Position numbers and translations under genes: made by a program | NCBI GenBank assembly: GCA_024349245.1 | Contig: JALDNG010000533.1 | Coordinates: 1 to 64,000, forward strand | Direction: 5' to 3' | DNA length: 64,000 nucleotides | Origin: Neodontobutis hainanensis | Lineage: Eukaryota; Chordata; Actinopteri; Gobiiformes; Odontobutidae | Shown here: positions 10,374-22,314 of the stretch, piece by piece | Numbering within the stretch: position 1 is the stretch's first letter | Layout of the letters: each line of letters opens with the position of its first letter | Notes under the pieces: generated by a model | Told to the model about the DNA's origin: nothing | Databases searched by the model: none | Seen by the model: the letters and a program-made list of their open reading frames with translations, nothing else

Positions 10374-10740
10374 GACTGGCCCATTCCACAGTCTGGAGTC
10401 TGGATAAGAGTTTGGACAGGACCATCAGACGGGACTATGGATGTCATTTGTAGCATGTTTCCTGTGCAGGATGTGTGTGCAGTGGAGTTGACATTACAGC
10501 AGTGCATTTCCTGAAGAGAAGAGTCTGGGCTAAGCCCACTGTCTGGTCTAATGCTGCAAACCGGACTTGTATAAGTAGAAGTGATGGAAAGCTTTGGTTG
10601 GAGGTGAGACAATAGGAGCAATAGGAGGGCTAAGGCCTCATTTCCACCAAGCATTTAGTTTAATACGATATGCCCAATTGTGTTTGTTGTGTGGTCAAGG
10701 GCTGGACATGTATGAAAACAGTATGTACTACTGCAATAAA
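10374..10740 (+). other. ndst 3' untranslated region with poly(A) signal
   Basis: No further coding motif follows the stop. AATAAA occurs at 10735-10740 and is a plausible polyadenylation signal. Confidence 0.5.
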
Positions 10741-11734
10741 CAATACGGGGGTGTTCATAGATAGTTATTTCAGAACTTTTTTGTTTCAAAAGTTGCCAGT
10801 TTGGCATTTTTCGAACTCTGTTTAACTCTGTTTTTTTATTTTAATTTTTTATGAAAGGATGTGGTTGAAATTGAAATTACCAAATCCTGAAAGATGTCTA
10901 CTCCATTTTTAAGCAGCTTTGTTTCAACTGTAGAGTTTACTCAAAAGAAAATAATTGTTTCACAACGTTTCACATCCTTGTCGACATATCGCTGTTAGAA
11001 GTATCACAAAGATTTTATTAGGCTCCCCTCCCCCTTTGAACCATTTAGTAGCAGTCTGTAGCGTAGCAATTGGTGGAAGCTCACAGGGCACAGGTGAGTG
11101 TAAATACGAGTACATGTCTGCTCTGTCCTGCCACCCAAAGACGGGGGCAGTGGAGTCTGACCCTTTTGTCTGTATGGAGCTAGGATCAATGTTAGGTGGG
11201 GATGTCTTGAAATAATATGCTTTTATACTTGCTTTTAAATCCATATTTTAAATACACCACTATTGTCTTCATACATGCAGTGAACCTCACAATAAATGGC
11301 TGATGACATTAGTTTTATCTCATGACATTTCTTTTAAGTGTTTTGACTGTTTGAGTCAGGGAGGTCCATTATTGAGTAATTTGCTAAGGTTTCATCTGTT
11401 CTAAACCCCCAACATTTTTTCCTTTTCTGTATGATTAAGAGAATTTTGGTTACAGATTAAATGAGCAGACGATGGAGACGTCATATGATTTGCCCCCAGC
11501 TCCAGGGTCGTGGATGGCCGTGTATTGAGCTGACGTGTCAGTCATAGATGTGTGTCTAAGTGTACAGGACAGAGTGTCCCTGGACAATGATTAGATGTAG
11601 TGCAAACTGATGTAGATATAGCTAAAGACATTAAGTTATACTTGTATGTGGATAAGCATATGAACTAGAGCAGGAGTGAGAGCATAATATATAACATTAA
11701 TGGAGATGTACAATTCCCATAACGATTTATTTTA
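10741..11734. other. intergenic, no feature seen
   Basis: Mixed AT-rich sequence. Short open frames near 10955-11244 have no recognisable motif. Confidence 0.5.
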
Positions 11735-11886
11735 TAATTTATCAATTTTATATAGCACTTTTCCGGGGACGCAAAGACAATTTACAAATCAATTATTCAT
11801 TTACATTTATTCATTTAGCAGACGCTTTTATCCAAACACTTGCATTAAACTTCAATTCACTTAGTAAGCCCACCTTAACGGTAACT

Positions 11887-11888
<2 letters not shown>

Positions 11889-11959
<71 letters not shown>
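11889..11959. repeat. (GT)n microsatellite
   Basis: About 35 uninterrupted GT units directly joined to the GACA tract. Confidence 0.98.
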
Positions 11960-12180
<221 letters not shown>

Positions 12181-12420
12181 GTTAAGTAGCTTACCCAATG
12201 ACAACAACAGTATGAACTGTGGGAAAACTACTAATAATTTAAAATGAAGAAAAATTAATCCTGATATAGCAAAAAAGATGCAGTAAGGTACTGCCAATCA
12301 TCCGCTCTTGATTAATAGCTTGTGCACAGAGTCAGTCCTCTGTAAAAGCAGAAGTCTGAGGCAAGACACAAAACTAAATCACTGGCGCCGCAACTGATTC
12401 GCATCAGTGGGTTAGTTGTT

Positions 12421-12817
12421 TGTCGTTGAAAAAATAAATATATTATTGTGGAATAAGTTTGAGAGAAAACCACAGATGTCTTTTGGTGATTTATTTAAGA
12501 AAAAAGGAAAAAAGAATTCAGAGACATCTTTTGCAAAAGGAGGAATGAGCATACAAATCTGTCTGTGTACAGGGTTGCATGAACAGTCCCAATGTTAACT
12601 AGGCAGGATTAGAATTTATACTGAAATCACAGCAGATAAGAAAAATGAAACACTGGCTCTCAGAGAGTGAGCCGTCTAACATGAATCAGCATTTGTCTCT
12701 GTATAAGACAATTGTATCAGTTTGAAAACAGTAGCACAGGTGGTGCACATATCATTCTGCTGCGGTCAAGGACAGCACAGAGCATGTGAAAGAGGAAAAT
12801 ATCATTTTCCCACAACA
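12421..12817 (-). mobile_element. solo LTR of the tRNA-Leu retrovirus family
   Basis: This 397-bp segment is the reverse complement of the LTRs at 28872, 37192 and 45411. It matches the middle LTR (37192-37588) at three diagnostic sites: the same 26-bp gap, GAGAGCC instead of GAGAACC, and GATTTG instead of GAGTTG. No internal retroviral sequence is attached. It presumably arose by recombination between the two LTRs of a provirus. A clear 4-bp target duplication is not visible. Confidence 0.92.
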
Positions 12818-13030
12818 TTTAAAATTGTACATGTAAAATTTATTATTTTTTTCTGTAGTTCTTGAAGGGGTAAGTTTTGTGTAATTAACACATTTTCCAA
12901 AAAGGTTTTTTAATACGTGCCATTTTTATAAAGAGATGATTTATGAAGAGAATTATGTTAATTTTATTTAATGTCCAACTTCATATTTAATTTTTTAATA
13001 CCTATAATTTATAGCCTTGAGGCTCTTGTG
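12818..13030. other. AT-rich intergenic, no feature seen
   Basis: Nothing recognised. Confidence 0.5.
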
Positions 13031-13480
13031 TTCCTCTTACATTTTTTTTAAATCAGAATTTATTTTATTGAATACATTTTTTTTAAACATATAAACACAT
13101 ATATATAAACATAAAAAGAAAATGTAACGATAAAACTAAAAACACAATCACAGAAGACCAATCTCCCTGCCCCTCTCACCACCTGAATCCTAAAGGTCAA
13201 AAACTGAAGAACCTGAGGAAAGGGCCCCAATGCTTTTTAAGATACACCAGGGACATTTACCAAAGAACCTGATCCTCTCCCCTTCAGGAAGAACATGTCC
13301 TGCAGCTGTCGCATGTGAAATGGTGGGTTGATTGTCTCTCCAACTGAGGCGCCAGGAAAAGACGCCAAAGCCACAGAGTGCCAGCAGTATCTGCTCCTCT
13401 GACTTAATTTACATTTTTGGCTTTTCCTGAACCAACCTCCTGAATCGCCTGTAAAGTTTAGTTTGTAATCACCGCTCTCC
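13031..13480 (-). mobile_element. possible retroposed 3' end on the minus strand
   Basis: Read on the minus strand, GC-rich text near 13200-13400 passes into AT-rich sequence with several AATAAA motifs and an A-rich end near 13040. That is the layout of a retrotransposed 3' end. The source (LINE or processed transcript) is not recognised. Confidence 0.35.
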
Positions 13481-14559
13481 TGAGGTTGAGCTGTAGTTCT
13501 GTCACAGTTCTGTCAGACCCAAATCCAGTCCTGGTTTGTAACTTTCCAGTGGTAATCTACAGCTGGTCTGTGCTCTTCCACTTATTAGCTGCTAATTGAA
13601 CTGCTCTCATGATCATTATTACAAAAAGACAGACCTGTAACACACTTTTGTATCTTGCAAATACAAGACGTGTTTTTTTTTGTTTTTTTTTTTTACACAA
13701 TTGTGTATTTAATTACTTGTCATTTTTAATTTTCCTACTTTAATAATACTTATGGTTTTTTGTTTTACACACATTGTAAGACATTTCATGACGAGCAACT
13801 CTAGAGAACACGGTATATTACACAATGATTTAAAAAAAAGGAAATGACAAAAATTAACTTATTTCAATTGTTGTTGTGCACCCCCTGACAAGTCTGTTAC
13901 ATATGGTGGCTTTTTAAAAGATTTTGCAGAACATTTTACCACCTTCCCACCTCAGCCATGTAAACTTCTGTTCCCACTGAACACAATAGTACCCCTTCTT
14001 GATCCTTTTTTTTTTTTTTCTCCCCCCTACTTTTTTTTTAACAATATCAGAACTGTTTGAAAAAACTACAGTCAGCTGTTGTGATGTTTTTGCAACTGGA
14101 TGCAGCATGACAAAGACGACATGATTCAAGATAGTTGCTAATTGGTCAGGAGTAGGAATTACAATAGATCACCCTCAGAATAGTCCGTCAAAATGACAGA
14201 TGGCATTCAGATTTTCCGTCACTGCTTTAAAAAAAAATAAAAAAATAAAACCTTCTCTCTAAGCCAACTGCAGCCATAGTTTCTTAAAACCAAAGCTTTG
14301 TAATATTTTGCCTGTCGCAGACAGAAATTCTTCAGACTGGTGAATACACTGTAAGGAAGGAGCCATGTTATGCTCATGTTTAACTGAAAAACAAATGTGA
14401 AACTTGAAGTTTATGTGAGTTGAACCAGGCTTCACTTTGTCTTTTAATAGACCTGTCTTTGCTGGCCACAGGTTAAGTGTGTTTTTTGACCATAAAGCAT
14501 TGCGTGTTTATCATAGATTGTAAATAAAAATGGATGTAATCCGCCCATTGGTCCCCTAT
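13481..14559. other. AT-rich intergenic, no feature seen
   Basis: Contains poly(T) runs near 13671-13693 and 14008-14020. No coding motif was recognised. Confidence 0.5.
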
Positions 14560-15490
14560 TACGAAGGCGTATTAGGGCCACTTAATGAAAGAAAAAAAAA
14601 AAAAAAGAAAAGCTATATTTCGAGTTTAAACACGCAAATCTGCCAGAATAAACACGCAAATTTACCTCTTTTTAAACATGTAAATTTGCTATAAAAAAAA
14701 ATCGAGACCTTAAAAGGAGGAAAACATAGCTAAAAGAAAGCGGTCAAGCCATCCCGTTTCGCAAAACACCAGTCAAGCCAGCCCGTCTTTATTTTTTACT
14801 CTTTGGCAGCTGCAAGTTTACTTACAATCAATCAAATAAATTTGTTGTAAAAATTCAGAATTACTCGGGGGCTTTTATTTTGTAATTGTGCATTAGACTG
14901 TTCCTAAATTACATGCTTTAATATTATTTTGACATTAATTTGAAATTTAACAGAAACATTGTTGTATCATTGCAACATCAAAGTTAACGTTTCAAAACTG
15001 AATTGATTGAGTTTGTGAATTATATATATTTATGATTAAAAAAAAAGAATATTAACTGTCAAAAGAGACGCAGCTACGGAGAGTTGAAAATGTGAAAAAA
15101 CGAACATTGATCAGTTCGGGAGGACGTCTAGGCGCTGTTTTCTTGCATTACCGTAAAACACCTAATACGGGTACACTCCGAAATAAAGACGGGGCTGGCT
15201 TGACTGGTGTTTTGCGAAACGGGGATGGCTTGACCGCAGTCTTTTAGCTATGTTTTCCTCCTTTTTAAGGTCTCGCGTGTTTTTATTTGGTAGCAAATTT
15301 GCCTCTTCTTTTCTCCTAAATTTGTACGATTTTTTTTTTTTATAGCAAATTTGCATGTTTAAAAAGAGGTAAATTTGCACGTTTATTCTGGCAGATTTGC
15401 GTGTTTAAACTCGAAAATTAGCTTTTCTTTTCTTTTTTTTTTTTTTCATTAAGTGGCCCTAATACGCCTTCGTACTAATACGCCTTCGTA
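14560..15490. mobile_element. 0.9-kb foldback element
   Basis: Left arm (about 14560-14800) and right arm (about 15170-15474) are inverted copies, starting TACGAAGGCGTATTAGGGCC and ending in its complement. The arms carry ACGCAAATTTG-type repeats and an A-rich or T-rich run. The right tip is followed by a 16-bp tandem copy of itself (15475-15490). The spacer has no coding motif. No target duplication could be defined. Confidence 0.82.
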
Positions 15491-16325
15491 CATTTACACA
15501 ACTTTCTTCTTAAATACTCAGAGAACAGCCGACGGTAAAGTAAAGAAGCCTAACACACTGATCCTAACATGCGCCAAGCCAGGAGGAATCACGGAGGAGC
15601 TAACTAGCCACTTGTTAGCCAGCTTGCCACACGACGTGCGCGAGGCTCGGTGATTGACACATGCGAGTCAAGGTAACCACACCCACAATTATGCACAAAA
15701 CTAAACTTTTCAGATAGCATAAACTGACGTAATAATCAAAAATTCACCCCCCCCAGAGTTGTCATATGGTAAACCATCTTTTGTACCAAGCTGTAAACAT
15801 GTTTTTTTTACACCCATAAAGTCGTCATTGGGTTTCTCCTTATATTTCCGCTTTTGGAGCCTGGTGGACGGCGTATATTGCCATATTTCGATGTATTTTG
15901 ACGTATGGCGCCCTTACGCAGGGACCATTTAGGAGGTTCCATGGGAGACGATTGGTGTTTATGCCATTTGTCAGTATAAATAATTTTATTGTTGTTCAGG
16001 TAAGTTTGTGCACACTTGAGTCCACCAAGTACTCGAGTCATAAAAGAACATAAAATGAGCATTTTCATTGCTGCAAATGGGGATTGAGAAAAGACGTTGC
16101 CTACGTCTGCACAGTGCAACCTGATGCAGACAGTTAAAATAAATAAATACTGCTTAAGTCATCGCATAACTAGTTCATTATACATGTGCAAGAAATATAA
16201 CATGGATTCAAATTGTATACTTATTAGGCTTAGCTTTCCTGTCAGATAACCCTTCATTCTACCATAGCAAGACATTAGTTTGTCATACCTTACATTAGAG
16301 TTACTTCATTATTTTTTATTTATAA
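15491..16325. other. intergenic, no feature seen
   Basis: A moderately GC-rich block at 15500-15660 and AT-rich sequence beyond. No motif recognised. Confidence 0.5.
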
Positions 16326-16327
16326 TA

Positions 16328-16725
16328 CACACACTTAAAGGATTATTAGGAACACCATACTAATACAGTGTTTGACCCCCTCTTTCACGTTCAGAACTGC
16401 CCTTTTTATTTATTTATTTTATCTACATGGCATTACTTCAAGGTGCTGAAAGCATTCTTTAGAAATGTTGGCCCATATTGATTGATAGGATAGCATCTTG
16501 CAATTGATGGAGATTTGTGGTATGGACATCCAGAGCATGAAACTCCCGTTCAATCACATCCAAAAGATACTCTATTTGGTTGAAATCTGTGACTGTGGGG
16601 GCCATTTTAGTTTAGTGAACTCATCGTCATGTTCAAGAAACCAATTTGAAATGATTCGACCTTTGTGACATGGTGCATTATCCTGCTGGAAGTAGCCATC
16701 AGAGGATGGGTACATGTTCATAAAT
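16328..16725 (-). mobile_element. truncated Tc1 element, same family as 2544-4012
   Basis: Starts after TA with CACACACTTAAAGGATTATT and follows the family sequence through the transposase C-terminal region. It stops inside the GATGGGTACATGTTCAT block, where a LINE tail begins. The other end was not found nearby. Confidence 0.88.
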
Positions 16726-16990
16726 AATAATAATAATAATCTTTATTTTATAAACGCCTTTAAAGGCAACTTCTCAAAGCGCTGTACAAAAACAAGTAAT
16801 ACAAAGCTCAAACAATAAAAGTGACATCAACAATCAAATGCTAATTAAAAAAAATAAGTCTTAAGTATACCTTTTTAAAAATGTCGTATCCCTGTGCTTC
16901 CCTAAGATCAGGAGGCAGAGAATTCCAAAGGACAGGAGCATATGAAGAAAAGGCCCTGTCACCCATAGACCTTAAGCGTTTTTGAGGAAC
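16726..16990 (-). pseudogene. LINE 3' end with C-terminal ORF2 fragment
   Basis: On the minus strand a short frame contains GDRAFSSYAPVLWNSLPPDL and ends IFKK...IFFN, the C-terminal signature of L2/CR1-type fish LINE ORF2. It is followed by GTACAGCGCTTTGAGAAG and an ATT-repeat tail that abuts the truncated Tc1 element. Only the last 50 or so residues remain. Confidence 0.75.
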
Positions 16991-17085
16991 TGCCAACAAG
17001 GAGGCAAGGTGGCTTAAGTGTCTTGCCCAAGGACACAACAACTGTAGGAAGAGTGAGAATCGAACCACCTACCTTCCGGTTAAAC
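16991..17085 (-). mobile_element. SINE-like fragment
   Basis: On the minus strand GGTGGTTCGATTCTCAC resembles a tRNA-type B box. It is followed by TGTCCTTGGGCAAGACACTT, the core also found at 18610-18868. The fragment is directly joined to the LINE fragment. Confidence 0.65.
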
Positions 17086-17454
17086 TATACCGGTTACCTA
17101 TATTTGGACTGGACCCACTTCTAGGTGAAGTGTCTTATAAACCGGCAAGGGACTGGTTTATAAACCACTGCATTGTGGAGGCCATTGTCTGAACCTCCAG
17201 CAACTGCACTGGTGGAAGGGGCAGGGTATGTGGTTCAAGTGAAAGCAAAAACGTGATTTCATAACTACGGTTTTATAATTAATAAGACTGATGACAAACT
17301 AAAAAACAAACTCTAACCTGTCATTCCTTTAACAAGGCAAGGTCACGGGGACTGACGTCAACCATAGTGAATTCTCTACAACCCCCGTACTCTCTACCAC
17401 TGCCGCTCCACCAGCTCGAGCCTGCCCTAGTGTTGTAACAAGTAAGTCCTTTCC
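17086..17454. other. intergenic, no feature seen
   Basis: Nothing recognised apart from a short ACCGG-containing repeat near 17090 and 17140. Confidence 0.45.
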
Positions 17455-17860
17455 TGTCAGTTCCTGTCAGAAAGGGATGCCGTCAAGCTGACAAAGGAGA
17501 CCTTTTGAGCCTGGTTGGCTCGTGGGACTCCTGAGGCATCTGATGGGTGCCAACAGACCAAAAGGACTGCAGCACGGGTGGTTGTGGAGGCAAAAACTTG
17601 GGTATGGGAGGAGTTTGGTGAGGTCATGGAGAAAGACTATCGATTTGCCTCAAAGAAATTCTGGCAAAGAGTCCGGCACCTCAGGAGGGGAAAGCAGTGG
17701 CCTGCCAACACTGTTTACAGTGGAGGTAGGAATCTGCTGACTTCAGTTGAGGTCATTGGGGATCTGGAGAAGACATTCCCTTCTTCATTGTCTCTCGCGA
17801 TGCTCTGGGAGTATGGGGTCCAGGGCCCTTTGCTAAGGGCTGTCAGATCTCCTAAAATAA
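17455..17860 (+). pseudogene. LINE ORF2 fragment, internally deleted
   Basis: The plus strand reads EAKTWVWEEFGEVMEKDY, KKFWQRVRHLRRGKQ and NTVYSGG, the region just before the reverse transcriptase of a common fish LINE. It then jumps to LWEYGVQGPLLRAVRS, which in complete elements lies well inside the reverse transcriptase. A large internal deletion therefore joined the two pieces. No catalytic motif remains. Confidence 0.72.
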
Positions 17861-18329
17861 AAAAAAATAAGGTCAAGCTGCTTAATCTAATGTTTGAGAA
17901 ATAGTTAGATTAAGTTGATTATCATATCTTGTTATTGATATGACCATGCTGGTTTCTATGGTTCATAAGCATATGTTGTTGCCAGTTTACAGGGTGATGT
18001 AATCTAATGGCTGTTTCCAAGCGATTTTTGGCTGGAATAAAGCCTGCTTTCATTTACAATACGTTGTAGGCAATGTCTATTTAATGGTTGGGGGTGTGGA
18101 GCGGGTTCTAAAAATAGATGGTGTTTAGAGTATTAAACTAGCAAATAACTCCACAACACAGATGACACCTGTACAGCCATCAGCACACCTGTCACTGACA
18201 AAACAATCCAAGACACCATCTCCAGTCAAAGTTCTTCAACATGCTGCCTGGACGAGTTACTCACTAAATTTCTGTGCTGAGCAGTTTGTTACCACAGCAG
18301 TCTGGAGCATTTCCTTAGGCCTTGACAAC
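17861..18329. other. intergenic, no feature seen
   Basis: AT-rich; no convincing motif. The last part (18140-18329) may belong to the LINE that follows. Confidence 0.45.
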
Positions 18330-18905
18330 TGCTGTCATTAATGCCACTGTCTTGATGCCACAGAACTAAACAACTATCGGTCAAACTTGCCATTTCTAGG
18401 TAAACTCCCTGAAAAAGGTTGTATTTAAAAACAACTGAACGTCTGAACACTCACGCAGGCACAGACTTAGTCCTGCTAGATCTGAGTGCAGCGTTTGACA
18501 CAGTTGATCATGTGATCCTGAAGTTAGAGGACTGGGTGGGCATCTCTGATGCTGCCCTCAAATTGTTCAGGTCCAATCTTGAAGACAGGAAATACTGAAA
18601 TTGGAAACTGCGTCTCGTTTATTTTTTAATATTTTTTTTATATAGCGCTTTTTCACATACTGTAGTAAGCACTCAAAGCACTTTACATACGTTAAGCTAT
18701 TAACCAGTGTTACAGCTGGAACAGCATTGAGGCAAGGTGGGTTAAGTGTCTTGCCCAAGGACACAACGACGATATGTGGGGATGTTATGAAGTTTTGGGA
18801 TGTTTCGAGCAGGGATCAAACCTGCCAGTCGAATAACGGCCGCTCTACCCACTGAGCTACTCCCACCTTGACCTGTAGGGTCTCACAGAGGCCCATCATC
18901 GGACC
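18330..18905 (+). pseudogene. LINE reverse transcriptase fragment split by a SINE
   Basis: Before the SINE the plus strand reads LNNYRSNLPFLGKLPEK, then LLDLSAAFDTVDH, the first catalytic block of L2-type reverse transcriptases. After the SINE it resumes at about 18875 with GVSQRPIIGPLL, the next conserved block. The frame is broken and the YADD box is missing. It is a dead, nested remnant. Confidence 0.75.
18610..18868 (-). mobile_element. tRNA-derived SINE
   Basis: On the minus strand the 5' end has an A box (TAGCTCAGTGGG, 18848-18859) and a B box (GGTTTGATCCC, 18812-18822), the internal RNA polymerase III promoter of a tRNA. The core TGTCCTTGGGCAAGACACTT follows, and then an AT-rich tail. 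It sits inside the LINE fragment at 18330-18905. Confidence 0.82.
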
Positions 18906-19826
18906 CCTTTTGTTCAAAGTTCAAAGTTTCTTTATTGTGGTAACTTAATCTAGCAGCATCATGCTCCTTTAAAACATGCAACATAGAAGTACACATCTAC
19001 AACAACCCAAGAGCAGGATCAGCAATGGAAATTACTAAAACCCCAAAGATAAAAAAGTGCAAAATAAGTGCAAATAAGAATTAGTACAACATGGAATATC
19101 ACATTTCATGCTAAAAATTAATGCATCTCAACCAGTTAATATTGACCTTGTTGAAACTCATAAACGAAAGCTCTTATGATTTTAATATTTGAAGATTATG
19201 AAAATTAACCACATACTTAATAATAAAAATGCCTTAAATAGACTATAATATTGCATTTTATCACAAAAAAACAGGAAAAGTCCTCAATAGTCATGTGACA
19301 CCAATAGCCTGAATGCATGATAAACCCCTCTTCAGATAATAATAGCAGAGTAGGTGTTTTATTTCTGTTTTTAAAAGTCCCTCCCTCTTCTGCTTTGCCT
19401 TCATGGCACAAACTACTGTGTAACAATAAAGTTGAATCAGCAGACTGTTGGTGTAAACCTGCTCTTGTTGCTCCTATAACAACATTAAAGCTACAGAGCC
19501 TTAGTGTATTCAGAACTATTTTGCACTGACTATATAATAATATTGTATTGTGTGCCTGAGGAAGGACCTTGTGAAATGGTAGCCTGTAGCCTACCTGTGT
19601 GTGCACAATTATCTTATTCACTGATCTCTGAGTGGTGAAGGTTTGTGAAGAGATGAAAAGTTTCTAAAATTCCAAGTTGATAATGACTTTCTACTTAGCA
19701 GTTCTCATCTCCAATGTGTTCAAATAAACTCAGACAGACAGTCCCCAACCGGACATGCCCCGTCCATCTGTTCAGTAGAACAACAGAATAGGTTCACTAC
19801 ATTTTTAAAAGGCGTAGCACACATTC
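18906..19826. other. intergenic, no feature seen
   Basis: AT-rich; the open frames at 19217-19621 and 19317-19529 have no recognisable motif. Confidence 0.5.
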
Positions 19827-19860
19827 AGACTAGCCAGGGGCGTCGGACTGGGGAGATAGG

Positions 19861-19906
19861 TTACCAAGTACCCAGGGCCCGAGGCCGGGCCCTGGGTACT
19901 TGGTAA
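19861..19906. repeat. perfect 20-bp hairpin near the hAT left end
   Basis: TTACCAAGTACCCAGGGCCC and its exact complement are separated by six bases, 26 bp inside the element. It could be a transposase site or an extrusion-prone hairpin. Confidence 0.9.
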
Positions 19907-20115
19907 ATTTGTATAGCATAAATGTACAAATAAAAAAGTCCCTGTGCAAAAATAAACTTGTAGTTAGGCACTGGTTTGGTATAAAGAAAAAAGTTATTTT
20001 CATGCTGTGCAGGGCCCCACCACCCCTCATGAAAAAACATAAATGGTACGACCCGCAGGTGCGTACCATTTACTGCGGTGAATCAGTTAATGAGACCGGA
20101 GCTCAGCTGGAGTTA

Positions 20116-20985
20116 GGGCCAATTTATGCTTCTGTGTCGGGTGTACGCCGTAGGCTACGCCGTCGTGAGCATTTATACCTCTGCGTATGTCTGTTTTGCT
20201 CTGCAGTACACCGCCGAAACGCTAGTTGACGCGAGCGGGTTCCACTGTGTTTGAAATGACATTTCAGTCACGCCACGGAATTGTGCCAAGGCAAAACAAC
20301 ATTGTGCTTCGTGGTCAACCTGGTGTGTAACTTGTATTGGTGTAAAATATAATGCACCAATAAATGACATGAGGGATATTTTATTTTTTTTAAGTTTGTA
20401 CTATACATACAAATGGTCAAACTATGTATAAGATAATGCACCATGTAAAGGTGCAATGGTCTATAATTGTTTACATTAAATAGATGCAAAAGAGCAAACT
20501 ATACAAATAAATTAACTGTAAGATCTTAATTTACTGTAACCTTAACCATAAAATATGCATACAGCAGGAACCAACATAATTTATTCAAACTATATACACA
20601 AATTGTTTGATGCGAAAGATAGTAAAAACAGGTGCAACAGTCTTGAATTGTAAATTAAAAATAGATCCAAAAGAGCAAACACAGACACATGTGCTACTAT
20701 TAGTTAATGTTTATTTACAATAACCTTCACACATTTTTTGAAACAGCTGTATTTTTTTTAATAAACAGTGTAATGTACATACAAATATGGGCATGACAGT
20801 GCAATGTATTAATGTGCAATGATCTACAATTATTATCAAAAACAGATGTAAAGGAGAAACTTCACAAATGATGCAAACTACAGTATAACCTGCATGAATT
20901 GGTGTGAACAGACAATAAATAAAAAAGCTGAAGTGCAAACTATATACAAAAAAATAACTAAAAAAAGCAAAAGTGCAAAAAAAAT
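20116..20985 (+). repeat. Harbinger left arm, copy 1
   Basis: Matches 51156-52005 of the second Harbinger directly. It also matches, in inverted orientation, 21946-22314 plus 48800-49277. It contains no coding motif. Confidence 0.88.
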
Positions 20986-21064
20986 CCCAGCATTTTATAT
21001 ATTCCTATCTTGGCTGGCACCTCATGTCAAACATCGGCTTACAGAGTCAAACTTTGACGATAAG
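20986..21064 (+). pseudogene. MADF-BESS-like protein, truncated first exon
   Basis: The frame reads PAFYIFLSWLAPHVKHRLTE and SNFDDK and ends at a GTAAAT donor. The same text follows a MADF-type region (RWKNSRDKYVR) in the second Harbinger at 52715-52958. Here everything upstream has been replaced by the inverted left arm. Harbinger elements typically encode a Myb/MADF DNA-binding partner of the transposase that helps nuclear import and binding of the element ends. This copy has lost its DNA-binding domain. Confidence 0.72.
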
Positions 21065-21398
21065 GTAAATAATGTCCTTTTATGTACTTCTATTGTGTTT
21101 CGGTTAGCTAACTTAACTAGCAATGCTACCACATGGGGTATTGATTTTTTGCAGAAATAATATAACTGTGAGTCAAAAAGCATGTGTAATAGGTTGTAAT
21201 TATATGTAATAGGTTGTATTCATGTAATATAATAGATTGTAATTTTATTTGGCTTACAGAAAATACAAATGCAACAATTTAGCATTTGCAATGTATGAAT
21301 ATGGAGTTATTATAGCTCTATCTATCTATGAATTAACAATGAATGCATCATCTTTTATGTATAACTTATACTATTTGCTATTTCTTTCATAATCACAG

Positions 21399-21939
21399 GA
21401 TGGGACTGATACCAGCTCAAACTCCACTGGTTTATCAGATGTGAGACCTCCAGCCCCCATCACCAGTCATCTCTTCTGTCCCCGCAGTCATCTCTTCTGT
21501 CCCGCAGCCATCTGCCATCTCTTCTGTCCCAGCAGTCATCGCTCTGTCCCTGCAGTCATCTCTTCTGTCCCGCAGCCATCTCTTCTGTCCCGCAGCCATC
21601 TCTTCTGTCCTCGCAGCCATCTCTTCCGTCCCGCAGCGATCTCTTCTGTCCCGCAGCCATCTCTTCTGTCCCGCAGCCATCTCTTCTGTCCTCGCAGCCA
21701 TCTCTTCTGTCCCGCAGCCATCTCTTCTGTCCTCGCAGCCATCTCATCCATCCCCAGTCCAAGAATGGCACAAAAGAGTAAGAGAAAAGAAAAAGATGCA
21801 GGTGCAGGTTGCTCAGTTGGAGGAACGGGCGGGTGGAGCTCAACAGAGACTGTGTCAAGGCAATGATGAGAGCGACCGGTTTGGACAAACTGTTGCAGAT
21901 CTGCTGTGGAGGACCACAGAGCGCAGGCAATGCATATAG
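21399..21939 (+). pseudogene. MADF-BESS-like protein, second exon with coding minisatellite
   Basis: Follows a CACAG acceptor. It starts DGTDTSSNSTGLSD, passes through a tandem repeat (about 21475-21755) and then MAQKSKRKEKD. In another frame it reads DESDRFGQTVADLLW before a TAG at 21937-21939. The last stretch resembles a BESS protein-interaction motif. At least one frameshift separates the repeat from the BESS-like end. The minisatellite units are about 19-21 bp, so most length changes shift the frame. Confidence 0.65.
21475..21755 (+). repeat. minisatellite in the MADF-BESS exon
   Basis: About 14 copies of a 19-21-bp unit close to CCCGCAGCCATCTCTTCTGT. The second Harbinger has about eight copies at 52188-52345. 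Confidence 0.92.
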
Positions 21940-22314
21940 AAATGCACTGTATCTGCAGTTTGCACTTTTGCTTTTTTGTTATTGTCTGTTCACCCCAATT
22001 CATGCAGGTTATACTGTAGTTTGAATCATTTGTGAAGTTTCTCCTTTACATCTGTTTTTGATAATAATTGTAGGTCATTGCACATTAATACATTGCACTG
22101 TCATGCCCATATTTGTATGTACTTTACACTGTTTATTTAAAAAAAATACTGCTGTTCCAAAAAATGTGTGAAGGTTATTGCAAATAAACATTAACTAATA
22201 GTAGCACATGTGTCTGTGTTTGCTCTTTTGCATCTTTTCTTTTTTCTTTTTACAATTCAAGACCGTTGCACCTGTTTTTTACTATCTTTTGCATCAAACA
22301 ATTTGTGTATATAA

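Noticed and set aside
10274..10654. 126-codon minus-strand frame over the end of ndst
   Set aside because: It overlaps the conserved ndst terminal exon and 3' untranslated region and has no motif of its own.
17515..17904. A host gene frame
   Set aside because: The conserved text belongs to a LINE and joins two distant LINE segments.
18780..18868. A tRNA gene on the minus strand
   Set aside because: A and B boxes are visible but no full cloverleaf; followed by a SINE body and AT-rich tail, so it is a SINE head.
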